A stretch of DNA of 48,207 nt from an uncultured Mycoplasmatota bacterium (GTDB lineage Bacteria > Bacillota_I > Bacilli_A > RF39 > UBA660), in the NCBI GenBank assembly GCA_947649355.1, contig CANSRG010000004.1, forward strand, positions 1 through 48,207, written 5' to 3'. The position numbers and the translations under genes were made by a program. The notes under the pieces are model-generated. The model ran no database searches and had not been told where the DNA came from. It saw only the letters and a list, made by a program, of their open reading frames with translations. Positions 7,470 through 15,945 of the stretch are shown piece by piece. How positions within the stretch are numbered: position 1 is the stretch's first letter; every line of letters begins with the position of its first letter.

Positions 7470-7498
7470 ATTGTATCAAATAATATGCTTTGTTACAA
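7470..7498 (-). promoter_or_regulatory. sigma-A promoter of rpsB-tsf
   Basis: TTGTAA (7493-7498), 17 nt, TACAAT (7470-7475) on the minus strand. Transcription would start near 7463 and give a leader of about 115 nt that contains the structure at 7375-7440. Confidence 0.65.
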
Positions 7499-7580
7499 GA
7501 AAAAATTTTTTTGTACTTTATTTATTATTAAATACCTTTTAGCCTTATTTTACATACCCATTTTTCACATAAAAATATTG

Positions 7581-8018
7581 TTAAAAATCGATTTTAAAAT
7601 CAAGAACAAAATAATATATTTCATTATTTAGTGAATCTATAGCATGTTTTATAAGCCTGTATTCTCCAATTTCTAAATCACCATATATTTCTTCCCAATT
7701 TTGATATAGCTCTAATTCTCCTTCTTCTTCTAAAATATATTTTTTTAATGTCCAAGTATTTTCACTATTTTTTTTTGCTATTGGTAACCATGTATCATTT
7801 TCTTTTTTTTCAATTGAAAAGTCTATACTAAATATCCATTCTTTTTGTACTTTGTTTTTTATCATGATTGTAGCACTAGTGGAAGTTAAAGTATTTTCTT
7901 TAAAAGACATAACGACACTTTCCTTGTCTTTTATTTTCTCTTTATGTTCTATTTTATTAAATTTTGAACAACCTGCCATAAGACATAAAATAATTATAGT
8001 TACAACCCATTTTCTCAA
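7581..8018 (-). CDS. lipoprotein with an immunoglobulin-like domain
   Basis: A lipoprotein signal is clear: charged start, VVTIIILCLMAGC with the lipidated Cys, then a charged linker. The mature part (about 120 residues) has alternating beta strands, including LTSTSATIMIKN, WIFSIDFSIEKKE and a GEYRLIKHAI strand. This resembles the bacterial Ig-like domains of the Big_14/Big_26 kind found in small Bacillota lipoproteins; the domain assignment is inference. The frame is open from a TTG at 8036, but AAAGGA fits a TTG start at 8018 that gives a normal signal peptide. A terminator hairpin lies between it and the thioredoxin gene. Role unknown. Confidence 0.7.
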   Translation of the reverse strand: MRKWVVTIIILCLMAGCSKFNKIEHKEKIKDKESVVMSFKENTLTSTSATIMIKNKVQKEWIFSIDFSIEKKENDTWLPIAKKNSENTWTLKKYILEEEGELELYQNWEEIYGDLEIGEYRLIKHAIDSLNNEIYYFVLDFKIDF

Positions 8019-8034
8019 ATAAATTTTTCCTTTC

Positions 8035-8059
8035 AAAAAAATAGAGTTTGTACTCTATT
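8035..8059 (-). terminator. terminator between thioredoxin and lipoprotein genes
   Basis: AATAGAG-TACAAA-CTCTATT followed by seven T on the minus strand. It overlaps the thioredoxin stop codon, so only read-through or an unseen promoter would express the lipoprotein. Confidence 0.8.
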
Positions 8060-8345
8060 CCTTTATCCATTTTAGTAAAGCATCTTTTGGCATTGCTCCT
8101 ACTTGTTTTTTTATCTCGACACCATTTTTGAAAAGAATTAAAGATGGAATGGACATTATTCCATATTTTACTGCAAGCTCTTGATGAGTATCGACATTTA
8201 TTTTTAATATGTCAATATCATCAATGGATTCTAAAACTTCTCCCATTGCTCGACAAGGTCCACACCAATCGGCATAAAAATCAACTAATAAAATTTCTTT
8301 TTTTATTTCTTCTTCAAAATTCTCTTCCTTTAAATATTTAATCAT
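8055..8345 (-). CDS. trxA: thioredoxin
   Basis: A 96-residue cytoplasmic thioredoxin that reduces protein disulfides. The active site is WCGPC with Cys28 and Cys31, inside LLVDFYADWCGPCRAMG, and the cis-proline lies in GIMSIPSLILFKNG. There is no signal peptide. The N terminus is slightly shorter than in Bacillus TrxA. It begins 1 nt after cvpA ends, so the two are one operon, and a terminator follows. Confidence 0.93.
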   Translation of the reverse strand: MIKYLKEENFEEEIKKEILLVDFYADWCGPCRAMGEVLESIDDIDILKINVDTHQELAVKYGIMSIPSLILFKNGVEIKKQVGAMPKDALLKWIKE

Positions 8346-8346
8346 T

Positions 8347-9063
8347 TTATTCCTCTTTTCTATATTTTTCTAATATTTTTTCAGCATTTTTCATTTCTAA
8401 CTTCTTCATCTCTAATAGTTTTTCTACTGCTTCTACTTTTACTATTTTATACTTTAATAGAATATCCAAACTTTTCTCATTATATTCCTCTTTGTTGTGA
8501 ATATTTTGATCTTTTATGCTAATTATTTCTTCAATTGCCTTATAATACTCTTTTGAAATATTGGATAAGATTGGACTATGATTCACTATTTTATCTGCTA
8601 ATAAGGAATTAGATACCAATTCGTTTGTTGCTGGTATTTGAGTTACTAAAAATAAAGCAACAAATACAAATAAAAAAGATTCACAAAGGCCAAAAATTGC
8701 TCCTAATAATTTTGATGGTATTCCAAGGACTATGGTAAACTTTAATATTTTTTCTATTCCACCTGTCACTTTAATCAATATTTGAAGGATACTCATTAAC
8801 ACTATAAATACTAATACAAAAGCAAGTGCTTCATAAATGATAATATTTAATACTGTTAAACCTTCAAAATCATTTGCAAAATTAAAAAATGGAAATATGG
8901 AGTATAAAATTTTTGAGATTGGATTTTTTAAAATATAAGAGAATATAATTACTACAATGGCTCCAATAAACATTGTTGCACTTTTTATTACTCCTCTTTT
9001 AAACCCTACTAAAGACCCCATTATTAGGAATAAAATTATGATACTATCTAATACATTTAACAT
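8347..9063 (-). CDS. CvpA family membrane protein
   Basis: CvpA proteins have about four membrane helices and are named after colicin V production in Escherichia coli; in Bacilli the homologue is near rnhC. Here residues 1-24, 30-50, about 72-100 and 115-145 are hydrophobic, with the family's GFKRGVIKS after helix 1. The C-terminal 80 residues are charged and helical, longer than the minimal family. The biochemical role is unsettled. It is transcribed away from rnhC, from a promoter at 9084-9113 with AAGGAGG before the ATG, and leads into trxA. Confidence 0.85.
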   Translation of the reverse strand: MLNVLDSIIILFLIMGSLVGFKRGVIKSATMFIGAIVVIIFSYILKNPISKILYSIFPFFNFANDFEGLTVLNIIIYEALAFVLVFIVLMSILQILIKVTGGIEKILKFTIVLGIPSKLLGAIFGLCESFLFVFVALFLVTQIPATNELVSNSLLADKIVNHSPILSNISKEYYKAIEEIISIKDQNIHNKEEYNEKSLDILLKYKIVKVEAVEKLLEMKKLEMKNAEKILEKYRKEE

Positions 9064-9083
9064 CTTTTTTCCTCCTTATTTTG

Positions 9084-9113
9084 ATTATAGTATATTTTTT
9101 AGTGAAATGTAAA
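9084..9113 (-). promoter_or_regulatory. promoter of cvpA-trxA
   Basis: TTTACA (9108-9113), 18 nt, TATAAT (9084-9089) on the minus strand. The divergent rnhC has TACAAT at 9125-9130 with a weak -35. Confidence 0.55.
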
Positions 9114-9147
9114 GTATTTTGTGTTACAATACATTTGGTGATGCGAA

Positions 9148-10080
9148 ATGACAATTGTATTTAAAGTTAGTGAACCATTAAAAGGAAAAATGGTTGAGTT
9201 TTATAAAGATAAGCGAAGAGAAAAAACTCCTCCTTATGCAGTATTTCAAGCAACTGATGCAGATACTATTATTACCCTTTATGAGTCTGGTAAAGTGATG
9301 TTTCAAGGAATTTCTGCTGACATTGATGCGAATATGTGGGCAGAGATGGAAAAGAAAATTTCTGGCAAGAAAATAAATATCAATGAAGGAAAAGAAAAGA
9401 AGGAAAAAAAAGATAAAGAACGAAAATCTTTATATCGTTTAAATACTATTGGGTCTGATGAAGTTGGTGTAGGAGATTATTTTGGACCTATTGTGGTAAC
9501 AGCAGCTTATGTTCCTAAATCACAAATTTCTTTTGTTGAAGATTTAGGAGTTCGTGATTCAAAAGCTTTAACTGATGAAAAGATTTTATCTATTGCGCCT
9601 ACTCTTATTAAAGAAATTTCTCATTGTACTTATATTTTAAATAATGAAGATTATAATAAATATCAAAAAATGGGATATAACATGAACAAAATAAAGGCTA
9701 TTTTACATAATAAGGTTTTATTTTTAGAGAAAAAGAAACATCAAGATTATGATAAAATTGTTGTCGATCAATTTGTATATCCAGCAAAATATTTTGAACA
9801 TATTAAAGAAGCCCAAGAAAAAGTAGAAGACATTACTTTTTTAACAAAAGCCGAAAGTGTATGTGCCTCAGTAGCTGTGGCAAGTTGTATTAGTCGTTAT
9901 GTTTTTCTAAAGAAAATGGACGAACTTAGTGATACTTTACATCTTCCTGTATTAAAAGGTGCTGGTGTGGATGTAGATAAACTCGCTGCAGATATAGTTA
10001 AAACTTATGGTCGTGAAAAGTTACAAACTATTGCAAAGTTAAATTTTAGAAATACTGAAAAATTAAATGAATATTTATAA
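9148..10080 (+). CDS. rnhC: ribonuclease HIII
   Basis: RNase HIII removes RNA from RNA/DNA hybrids in low-GC Gram-positive bacteria. Residues 1-75 form the TBP-like N-terminal substrate-binding domain, with the YAVFQATDADTIITLYESGKVMFQG-type core read in part as YESGKVMFQG. A lysine-rich linker leads to the catalytic domain, which opens IGSDEVGVGDYFGPIVV with Asp104-Glu105. Later acidic residues in LGVRDSKAL and TKAESVCASVAVAS complete the site. At 310 residues it is full length. GGTGAT precedes the ATG, and a bidirectional terminator follows. Confidence 0.95.
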   Translation: MTIVFKVSEPLKGKMVEFYKDKRREKTPPYAVFQATDADTIITLYESGKVMFQGISADIDANMWAEMEKKISGKKININEGKEKKEKKDKERKSLYRLNTIGSDEVGVGDYFGPIVVTAAYVPKSQISFVEDLGVRDSKALTDEKILSIAPTLIKEISHCTYILNNEDYNKYQKMGYNMNKIKAILHNKVLFLEKKKHQDYDKIVVDQFVYPAKYFEHIKEAQEKVEDITFLTKAESVCASVAVASCISRYVFLKKMDELSDTLHLPVLKGAGVDVDKLAADIVKTYGREKLQTIAKLNFRNTEKLNEYL

Positions 10081-10108
10081 AAAACTAAGTTTTCTTTTAC
10101 TTAGTTTT
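10081..10108. terminator. bidirectional terminator between rnhC and holA
   Basis: AAAACTAAG (10081-10089) pairs with CTTAGTTTT (10100-10108); T-tracts lie on both strands. It serves the convergent rnhC and holA units. Confidence 0.8.
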
Positions 10109-10109
10109 T

Positions 10110-11048
10110 TTAATACTCGAATTGCTTTATTAAAAAGCTTTCGAATGCTATCATTTTGTCTTCTTCCCCACTTTTTATTTTTTTGTCTACTAATGCAAGG
10201 TCTACTAATGCATCTTTTAAATCATCTTCATGATAAATTGCTGATTCTTTTCTTATTTTATCGATTTGCCAATCTTTTAATTTCAATTCTTTACACATTT
10301 GTATTTTATTAAAATATTTTTTTTCTAATAATTTATAGAAATATATTAACCGATATTCTCTTGCTAGTAAATTTAATAATTGCAAAACATCTAGTTTTAT
10401 AATCATAAAATCTTTTAATAACTGAAAAGATAAGAACGAATCTTTTGTTATGACTGCATCTACAAATTTAAAGACGTTGTCATTTACTGTTGGTACAATA
10501 ATTTTTTTTATTTCTGATAATTTTATTGTGTCATTTTTTTGAAAAAGCAAAGTTAATTTTTCTAATTCTTGCTCTATTATATCATAGTTACCAAGACAAG
10601 AATCTATAATATATCGAATCGTATTATCTTCTATTTTATAAATGCTTAATTGTTTTTTTATTTCTAAAAATAAATCATAATTTTTAGGTGCTTTTTTTGT
10701 AATTACTTTCCCAATTTCTTGGATTTTTTTTGTAACACTTTTTCGATTATCTAATTCTTCATAGGTTGTAAAAATTAATGTCGTCATTGGATAAGGATTT
10801 TCTAAATAATTTTGAAGTAACTCAGTATCTTTCTCTCCTAATTTATTTTTTCCAAAAAAATCAGCATTTTTAATAATTAAATATTTCTTTTCTTCAAATA
10901 ATGATACATAAGAAGTTTCTTCTAAAATATCTGTAATAGAATTTTCAGGATAATGATAAGTTACTACATTTGTATTTTTAGAAATAATATTTCCAATTTC
11001 TTCTTCTAATAGTTTTTTTGAATCTGATACAATTAAATATACATTCAT
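10110..11048 (-). CDS. holA: DNA polymerase III delta subunit
   Basis: The delta subunit opens the sliding clamp in the clamp-loader complex. The protein has the family's layout: an N-terminal AAA+-like domain without a Walker A (MNVYLIVSDSKKLLEEEI, YLIIKNADFF), a helical lid around LGNYDIIEQELEKL, and the C-terminal collar domain with LLNLLAREYRLI and the KKIKSGE region close to the end. Length is 312 residues, slightly short of the usual 340. A GTG at 11057 is possible, but AGGTGGT fits the ATG at 11048. It follows comEC closely, as in many Bacilli where comEC and holA are adjacent. Confidence 0.92.
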   Translation of the reverse strand: MNVYLIVSDSKKLLEEEIGNIISKNTNVVTYHYPENSITDILEETSYVSLFEEKKYLIIKNADFFGKNKLGEKDTELLQNYLENPYPMTTLIFTTYEELDNRKSVTKKIQEIGKVITKKAPKNYDLFLEIKKQLSIYKIEDNTIRYIIDSCLGNYDIIEQELEKLTLLFQKNDTIKLSEIKKIIVPTVNDNVFKFVDAVITKDSFLSFQLLKDFMIIKLDVLQLLNLLAREYRLIYFYKLLEKKYFNKIQMCKELKLKDWQIDKIRKESAIYHEDDLKDALVDLALVDKKIKSGEEDKMIAFESFLIKQFEY

Positions 11049-11071
11049 TCTTACCACCTAAATTTATTGTA

Positions 11072-13093
11072 TCACAAAACAGTTAGAATCTGCAGTTCTT
11101 TTTTTATTTTCACTATTATTGTGCCACTTTTTCTTGTTTCAAAATAATGGATATTTAAATTATTTAAACTATTTATGGTTTCTTTACTAGGATGATTATA
11201 TTTATTGTTTTCTCCTACACTTATTATTGCATATTTAGGGTTTACTTTTTTTAAAAAGCTATAACTACTACTTGTGTTAGAACCATGATGACCTATTTTT
11301 AGGATATCACTTTTTTCTACATTTATTTTTTCTTCTACTTTTTTTGAAGCATCAGCCATCATTAAAAAGGATACTCCTTTTGTTTTAATCCTTAATATTA
11401 GACTTGCATCATTTTCATCTTTTTCTTCTTTTTGTGAATAATTTTTTATTTGATATTCCCTACTTTCTATATTTTCTTTTATTTTTTCTGGATACATTTT
11501 TCTTATTTCCTTTTCAATAAAAGTATCTTCATTTTGATTTAAACAAATGTTATCTACTTTTATAGAGGCCAGGATGTCTTTGGCATTTCCACCATGGTCG
11601 ATGTCCCCATGACTGATTATCAAATTATGTATTTTTGTTAAACCTAACGAGTGAAAAAATGTAACTAATTCTGTCGATTTTGTACTTGTATTTTTCTTTT
11701 TTTGCCAATCCTCTTTTTGGAATGTATGGATACCACCTGTATCTATTAACATGATTTCTTTTTGATAAGGACTTATGAATAAGGTTGCATCTCCTTGGCC
11801 AACATCTAAAAAATATACTGTACTTGCAGAATCAATTTTTGGAATCAATTTCATTATAAAAATAAACACGATAAGAAATAATAAATATCTTTTTCTTTCT
11901 TTTTGTAAAAATAGAAATAATAGCCCATAATAGATTATCCAAAAAATCAAAGAGACTTTAGGAATTATTATTCTTCCAAATGAAAAAAGGACAAAACAAT
12001 TATTTATTTGTTCAAAAATTGTGATGATGCTTTCATAAATAGGTCTTACTAGTGGGAAAATAAGACTTAAAAAAGTAATTGGATAGATTATAAACGTTAC
12101 TGCTGGAATTAGTAATATATTAAAAAATATACTTAAAATATTTATTTCAAAAAAGTGAATTGCACTAATGGGTAGACTACATAAAAAGGCGATGAAACTT
12201 GTTTTTAATATTTTGTTTTTCTCAATTGTTAAAAATGACAAACAAAAGCTAATCATGAATGAGTATTGAAACCCTATATTCATTATAAAGAAAGGATTAT
12301 ACATTAAAAGTATAGAAAAACAAAAGAATAACATTTTTTTATTGCTTAATTTCCAATACGTATTTGGTAGTTTTATAAAATATAGTATCAATACTCTTAA
12401 TACAGAAGGTGTAAAATTACATAAAAATGCATAAAAAAGCTGAAATAAAATAAGGATACTTTGATGAATCCAATTGTTTTTTTTAAAACATTTTTTTAAT
12501 ATAACTACAAGAAAAGAAAAATGCATTCCGGATACGGCAAATAAATGACTAATACCATTTTTTCTTAATATTTCTGTATCTAAATAACTTGTATCACCAA
12601 TTAAAAATGCAAGAAAGTATTCCTTTTTATTCATCTTCTTAAGTTTTTTTACCATTTTATTTTTTAATTGATATAAAAAACTTGGATTTTTTTTGATTTC
12701 TATATTATTTGCTTCACAAGTATAATAAATATGTTGATAGTATAAATATTTTTTGTAATTAAATGTATTTGGAATCGTATTTTCTTTTGGCAATTTTAAA
12801 TTACCCATTATCTTAATATAAGTTTTATAACCAATTTTTTCTTCTAATTCTTCTTTTTCTTTCTCGCTTTTTATTTTATAATAAACTACTAATTTTTCTT
12901 TCTTTTTAATTGTAAGTGTTAGATTGTCTCCATTAAATTTATAAGAAAGGATTTCTCCTTCAAAATTTGTTTCATTGTTTTGATAAATACTTTTATTATT
13001 ACTATTAAATGCTAGTCCTAGACGAAGAATTAAAAGACAGATAATAAGCACAAGAAATAAATTAGACTGTAATATAACTTGCCAATTTTTCAT
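11072..13093 (-). CDS. comEC: ComEC/Rec2 DNA uptake channel
   Basis: ComEC forms the membrane channel that takes up single-stranded DNA in transformation. The 673-residue protein starts with membrane helices and an OB-like extracellular segment (about 40-130). The competence domain follows, with GISHLFAVSGMHFSFLVVIL near residue 190 and about eight more helices. A C-terminal metallo-beta-lactamase domain from about residue 435 carries FLDVGQGDATLF, LIISHGDIDHGGN and IGHHGSNTSSS, the metal-binding blocks. All domains are intact. The start overlaps comEA by 32 nt. comEB is absent between them, and the rest of the competence machinery is not in view. Confidence 0.95.
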   Translation of the reverse strand: MKNWQVILQSNLFLVLIICLLILRLGLAFNSNNKSIYQNNETNFEGEILSYKFNGDNLTLTIKKKEKLVVYYKIKSEKEKEELEEKIGYKTYIKIMGNLKLPKENTIPNTFNYKKYLYYQHIYYTCEANNIEIKKNPSFLYQLKNKMVKKLKKMNKKEYFLAFLIGDTSYLDTEILRKNGISHLFAVSGMHFSFLVVILKKCFKKNNWIHQSILILFQLFYAFLCNFTPSVLRVLILYFIKLPNTYWKLSNKKMLFFCFSILLMYNPFFIMNIGFQYSFMISFCLSFLTIEKNKILKTSFIAFLCSLPISAIHFFEINILSIFFNILLIPAVTFIIYPITFLSLIFPLVRPIYESIITIFEQINNCFVLFSFGRIIIPKVSLIFWIIYYGLLFLFLQKERKRYLLFLIVFIFIMKLIPKIDSASTVYFLDVGQGDATLFISPYQKEIMLIDTGGIHTFQKEDWQKKKNTSTKSTELVTFFHSLGLTKIHNLIISHGDIDHGGNAKDILASIKVDNICLNQNEDTFIEKEIRKMYPEKIKENIESREYQIKNYSQKEEKDENDASLILRIKTKGVSFLMMADASKKVEEKINVEKSDILKIGHHGSNTSSSYSFLKKVNPKYAIISVGENNKYNHPSKETINSLNNLNIHYFETRKSGTIIVKIKKELQILTVL

Positions 13094-13667
13094 AAATCTT
13101 ATCGCCTATTCCTTTAATGTTTTTTAAGTCTTCTTTCTTCTTGAATTTTCCACAATTTTCGCGATAAGAAATAATAATTTTTGCTTTTGCTTCCCCTATC
13201 CCTGGCAGAGTACTAAGTTCTTCTTCGGTCGCAGTGTTTATAGAAATTAGTTCATTTTTTTCAAGGGTAAAATCATCTTTTTCTTTTATTGGAAGTTGTT
13301 CTTCTTCTATTTTTTTCACTTCTTCTTTTGTAAAAACAGTAATAACCATTTCATTACTTACTTTTTTACTTAAATTTAAGTTTTTAGTATCTGCATCACT
13401 TGTTAAGCCACCCGCGATTGTTATTACTTCTTGAATGATGGAACCTTGTTTTACACGATATACCCCAGGATTTGTAATAGCACCTTTAATGTCTATTATT
13501 ACTTCTTCCTCTTCTTCTATCGTTGTTTCCATTACTGGACAAGTATAGGTTTCTTCTGCGGTCACCTCTCTTACGTACAACGTAAAAAAAGTACTCATTA
13601 AAAGAAAAAGGCTTATGAAACCACAGGCAATTTTCTTTTCTTTTAAAAATTCTAAAATATTTTCCAT
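13062..13667 (-). CDS. comEA: ComEA competence DNA receptor
   Basis: ComEA binds incoming DNA on the outside of the membrane. The 201-residue protein has a membrane anchor (about residues 13-33), an acidic linker, an SLBB domain (about 55-110, with DIKGAITNPGVYRV), a second acidic linker, and a C-terminal double helix-hairpin-helix domain with LSTLPGIGEAKAKIII and LKNIKGIGDKIYEKL. This is the standard Bacilli arrangement. It starts behind AAGGAGG and a promoter whose -10 lies inside a 14-nt palindrome. Confidence 0.95.
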   Translation of the reverse strand: MENILEFLKEKKIACGFISLFLLMSTFFTLYVREVTAEETYTCPVMETTIEEEEEVIIDIKGAITNPGVYRVKQGSIIQEVITIAGGLTSDADTKNLNLSKKVSNEMVITVFTKEEVKKIEEEQLPIKEKDDFTLEKNELISINTATEEELSTLPGIGEAKAKIIISYRENCGKFKKKEDLKNIKGIGDKIYEKLASYITV

Positions 13668-13687
13668 TTTTCCTCCTTTCTAAGAAA

Positions 13688-13722
13688 GTACAATATTGTA
13701 CCTTCTACCTATTTATTACCAA
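13688..13722 (-). promoter_or_regulatory. comEA promoter with a palindrome over the -10
   Basis: On the minus strand TTGGTA (13717-13722), 16 nt, TACAAT (13695-13700). The -10 lies within GTACAATATTGTAC (13688-13701), a perfect palindrome and candidate operator. The 12-nt core TACAATATTGTA recurs before mraY at 40712-40723. No ComK box is seen. Confidence 0.5.
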
Positions 13723-13769
13723 TGCACTTTTCTATTTCCTTCTTTTTTCTATCTTTTTTCATTTTTTAT

Positions 13770-13793
13770 AAAAAAAAACAGTCAAATGACTGT
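13770..13793 (-). terminator. Rho-independent terminator after ftsW
   Basis: ACAGTCA-TT-TGACTGT, then about nine T on the minus strand, 3 nt behind the stop codon of the FtsW gene. Confidence 0.85.
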
Positions 13794-13796
13794 AAA

Positions 13797-14954
13797 CTAG
13801 TTTAGAAAAGCTAATTCTCTTTTTTCTTTTTGGGTTTTATTTTCTATTGATATCCTCAATATTACAAACATCATAAAAACCACATTCATATTAAATGACC
13901 CCCCATAACTTAGAAATGGTACTGGAACACCTGTTAATGGAATTAGTGCAAGAGAACCCATAAAATTGATCAGTAAATGAAGTAAAATGTAAATAAATGT
14001 TCCGTAACAAATAATTGCATTTCGAAGAGAGTATGATTGTTTGGCAATTTTTAAAATTCGATATAGTAAATAGGCATATCCAATTAACACAATAATTCCT
14101 ATTATAAGCCCTAGTTCTTCTACTAATATAGGATAAATAAAGTCTGTATGTGCTTCTGGTAAATACAAATATTTTTGAGAAGAATTTCCAAGACCTACGC
14201 CAAATAATCCCCCGTTATGATAGGCAATAAATCCATTACAAACTTGATATCCTGTATCTTCCATATATCTTTGACATGGAGCTTGAAATTTTAATCTTGC
14301 TAATTGAGCACCATTAAAAATGTCAGACCCACTATAAAGTAATACTACTACTGCTAAAATGCTTGCAAATCCTAAATATTTTATAAAATCTACTCGACTA
14401 TCTTTTCCAAATGGAATCGCTAAAAAAAGGAAAAATACTATACCAGCAATAATTACTGCTCCCCCAAAATCTGGTTGATAGGCTACCATTACAAATATAA
14501 TAATTGATATTACTATGGGAATTAGTTGGTACGCAAATGGCTTTTTCGTTTTAATGCTTTTTTCATAAAAAACTGCCATAAATACAATTAAAGCGGTCTT
14601 TGCAAATTCTGTTGGTTGCAAATTAAAAAATCCTAAATCTAACCAACTTTTTGCTCCTCCACCTATAACACCTACACTAAAAACTAAAAAGAGTAAAAAA
14701 AGAACACTTACTAAATATATGGGTGCAAGTAGAGGATAATTTTTGGTTGGAATACGTAACAGGATTAAAAATCCTAATAAAAATGATGTTCCTACAAAAA
14801 TTAGTTGCCTTATAAAAAAGTGATAACTATCTACTCCATATCTTAAAACGGCTGATACACTTGATGCACTAAGAACCATAACAAGACCTAATATTAAATA
14901 AATAATCATTAAAAAAAATAAAGGTTTATCCATTTTGGCAAATATTTTTTTCAT
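13797..14954 (-). CDS. ftsW: FtsW-type SEDS peptidoglycan polymerase
   Basis: SEDS proteins polymerise lipid II and work with a class B PBP. About ten membrane helices are present. Family blocks include MVLSASS in helix 1, GGAKSWLDLGFFNLQPTEFAK near residue 105, the YQPDFGGA block with the catalytic Asp region, and GVPVPFLSYGGSFN at the end. LGNSSQKYLYLPEAHTDFIY is typical of FtsW rather than RodA. The extracellular loop before it carries two cysteines (APCQRYMEDTGYQVCNGF), a possible disulfide. AGGTGGTA supports the ATG at 14954 over one at 14975. A second SEDS gene lies at 38309. Confidence 0.88.
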   Translation of the reverse strand: MKKIFAKMDKPLFFLMIIYLILGLVMVLSASSVSAVLRYGVDSYHFFIRQLIFVGTSFLLGFLILLRIPTKNYPLLAPIYLVSVLFLLFLVFSVGVIGGGAKSWLDLGFFNLQPTEFAKTALIVFMAVFYEKSIKTKKPFAYQLIPIVISIIIFVMVAYQPDFGGAVIIAGIVFFLFLAIPFGKDSRVDFIKYLGFASILAVVVLLYSGSDIFNGAQLARLKFQAPCQRYMEDTGYQVCNGFIAYHNGGLFGVGLGNSSQKYLYLPEAHTDFIYPILVEELGLIIGIIVLIGYAYLLYRILKIAKQSYSLRNAIICYGTFIYILLHLLINFMGSLALIPLTGVPVPFLSYGGSFNMNVVFMMFVILRISIENKTQKEKRELAFLN

Positions 14955-14993
14955 ATTACCACCTATTGTAATCATATCATATTTTTTCTTTTT

Positions 14994-15022
14994 TTTATAA
15001 ATTTTTCTTTTTTTAATGTCAA
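14994..15022 (-). promoter_or_regulatory. sigma-A promoter of ftsW
   Basis: TTGACA (15017-15022), 17 nt, TATAAA (14994-14999) on the minus strand. Confidence 0.65.
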
Positions 15023-15072
15023 AATAACGTAACTTTAATAAACTATATTAGATAGATTAGGAGGTAACGATT

Positions 15073-15273
15073 ATGTATTATTACGGAAATAATGGGTACT
15101 ATGGTGGAGGATACAATAATTATCAAACACCTTGTTGTTGTAATAGTGGTTATGCTGGATATACTTCAGGATATGGCGCAGGAGCAGCAATTTGGATTGT
15201 TTTATTCATCCTATTAGTTATCATCATTGGTGCTGGTTGGAATTTTGGCGGCAATAATTACAATAACAACTAA
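15073..15273 (+). CDS. YjcZ-type tiny Gly/Tyr-rich membrane protein
   Basis: The 66-residue protein has a tyrosine-, glycine- and asparagine-rich head with a CCC cluster, then one membrane segment (about residues 37-57, AAIWIVLFILLVIIIGAG) and an Asn-rich tail. This is the pattern of the tiny YjcZ family of Bacilli, whose members are linked to the spore coat or sporulating cells. The head here is longer than in most members. TAGGAGGTAA gives a strong ribosome binding site and a terminator follows at 15282-15311. A clear sigma-A promoter is missing, which would fit sporulation control but does not prove it. Confidence 0.7.
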   Translation: MYYYGNNGYYGGGYNNYQTPCCCNSGYAGYTSGYGAGAAIWIVLFILLVIIIGAGWNFGGNNYNNN

Positions 15274-15281
15274 TTAAAATT

Positions 15282-15311
15282 GAATGGGAATTTTATTCCT
15301 GTTCTTTTTTT
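15282..15311 (+). terminator. Rho-independent terminator after the YjcZ-like gene
   Basis: GAATGGGAAT (15282-15291) pairs over 10 positions with ATTCCTGTTC (15295-15304), including two G-T pairs, followed by seven T. Confidence 0.8.
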
Positions 15312-15368
15312 ATGATTTTTTTTAGAAAGTATGTTACAATATTACTGTTTTTAAAGGAGTTGTGAATT

Positions 15369-15920
15369 ATGAAACTACCAAATATTACAATTTTAGATGA
15401 AAGTGATAAGCGATTACGTAAGAAAAGTCAAGAAGTTACTTTTCCTTTAAACGATACACAAAGACAAACTATAAATAATATGATTACTTATTTAACAATG
15501 AGCCAAATTAAAGAAACACAAGAAAAATATCATTTAAGAGCTGGTTGGGGTTTGTCTGCTGTTCAAGTTGGTTTATTAGAACGTATTTTTGTCATTGTAG
15601 AAGAAATAGAAAAGGAAACTTTTAAACATTACATTGTTATTAACCCTAAAATCCTTTCTCATAGTGAAGAAAAGATTTATGTTGGCGAAGGAGAAGGATG
15701 TTTGTCGGTAAATCGTGATGTAGTTGGTATTGTTCCAAGGTACGCAAGAATAACTATTAGTGCTTATGATATGGATGGAAACCCTTATGAAATTCGCGTA
15801 AGAGAAGATGTTGCGATTGCATTTCAACATGAATTAGATCATTTAAATGGTATTTTATTTGTAGATCATATCAATAAGAAAAATCCTTTTCAAGGAAAAG
15901 AACTTATGAGAGAAATTTAA
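15369..15920 (+). CDS. def: peptide deformylase
   Basis: Peptide deformylase removes the formyl group from new proteins. All three metal-site motifs are present: motif 1 as GWGLSAVQVG (Ser where most have Ala), motif 2 as EGCLSV with the metal-binding Cys, and motif 3 as QHELDHLNG with both His and the catalytic Glu. The 183-residue length and insertions match the type 2 deformylases of Gram-positive bacteria. AAAGGAG precedes the ATG, and TACAAT at 15334-15339 is a likely -10. It stands alone between two terminators. Confidence 0.95.
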   Translation: MKLPNITILDESDKRLRKKSQEVTFPLNDTQRQTINNMITYLTMSQIKETQEKYHLRAGWGLSAVQVGLLERIFVIVEEIEKETFKHYIVINPKILSHSEEKIYVGEGEGCLSVNRDVVGIVPRYARITISAYDMDGNPYEIRVREDVAIAFQHELDHLNGILFVDHINKKNPFQGKELMREI

Positions 15921-15945
15921 AAACGAGCTTTTTACACTCGTTTTT
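15919..15945. terminator. bidirectional terminator between def and smc
   Basis: AAAAACGAG (15919-15927) pairs with CTCGTTTTT (15937-15945). The hairpin reaches into the last codons and stop of smc on the minus strand. Confidence 0.8.

Noticed and set aside
7440-7631. 63-codon plus-strand frame upstream of rpsB
   Set aside because: No ribosome binding site, low-complexity Phe/Ile/Lys composition, and it overlaps the rpsB promoter and the lipoprotein gene.
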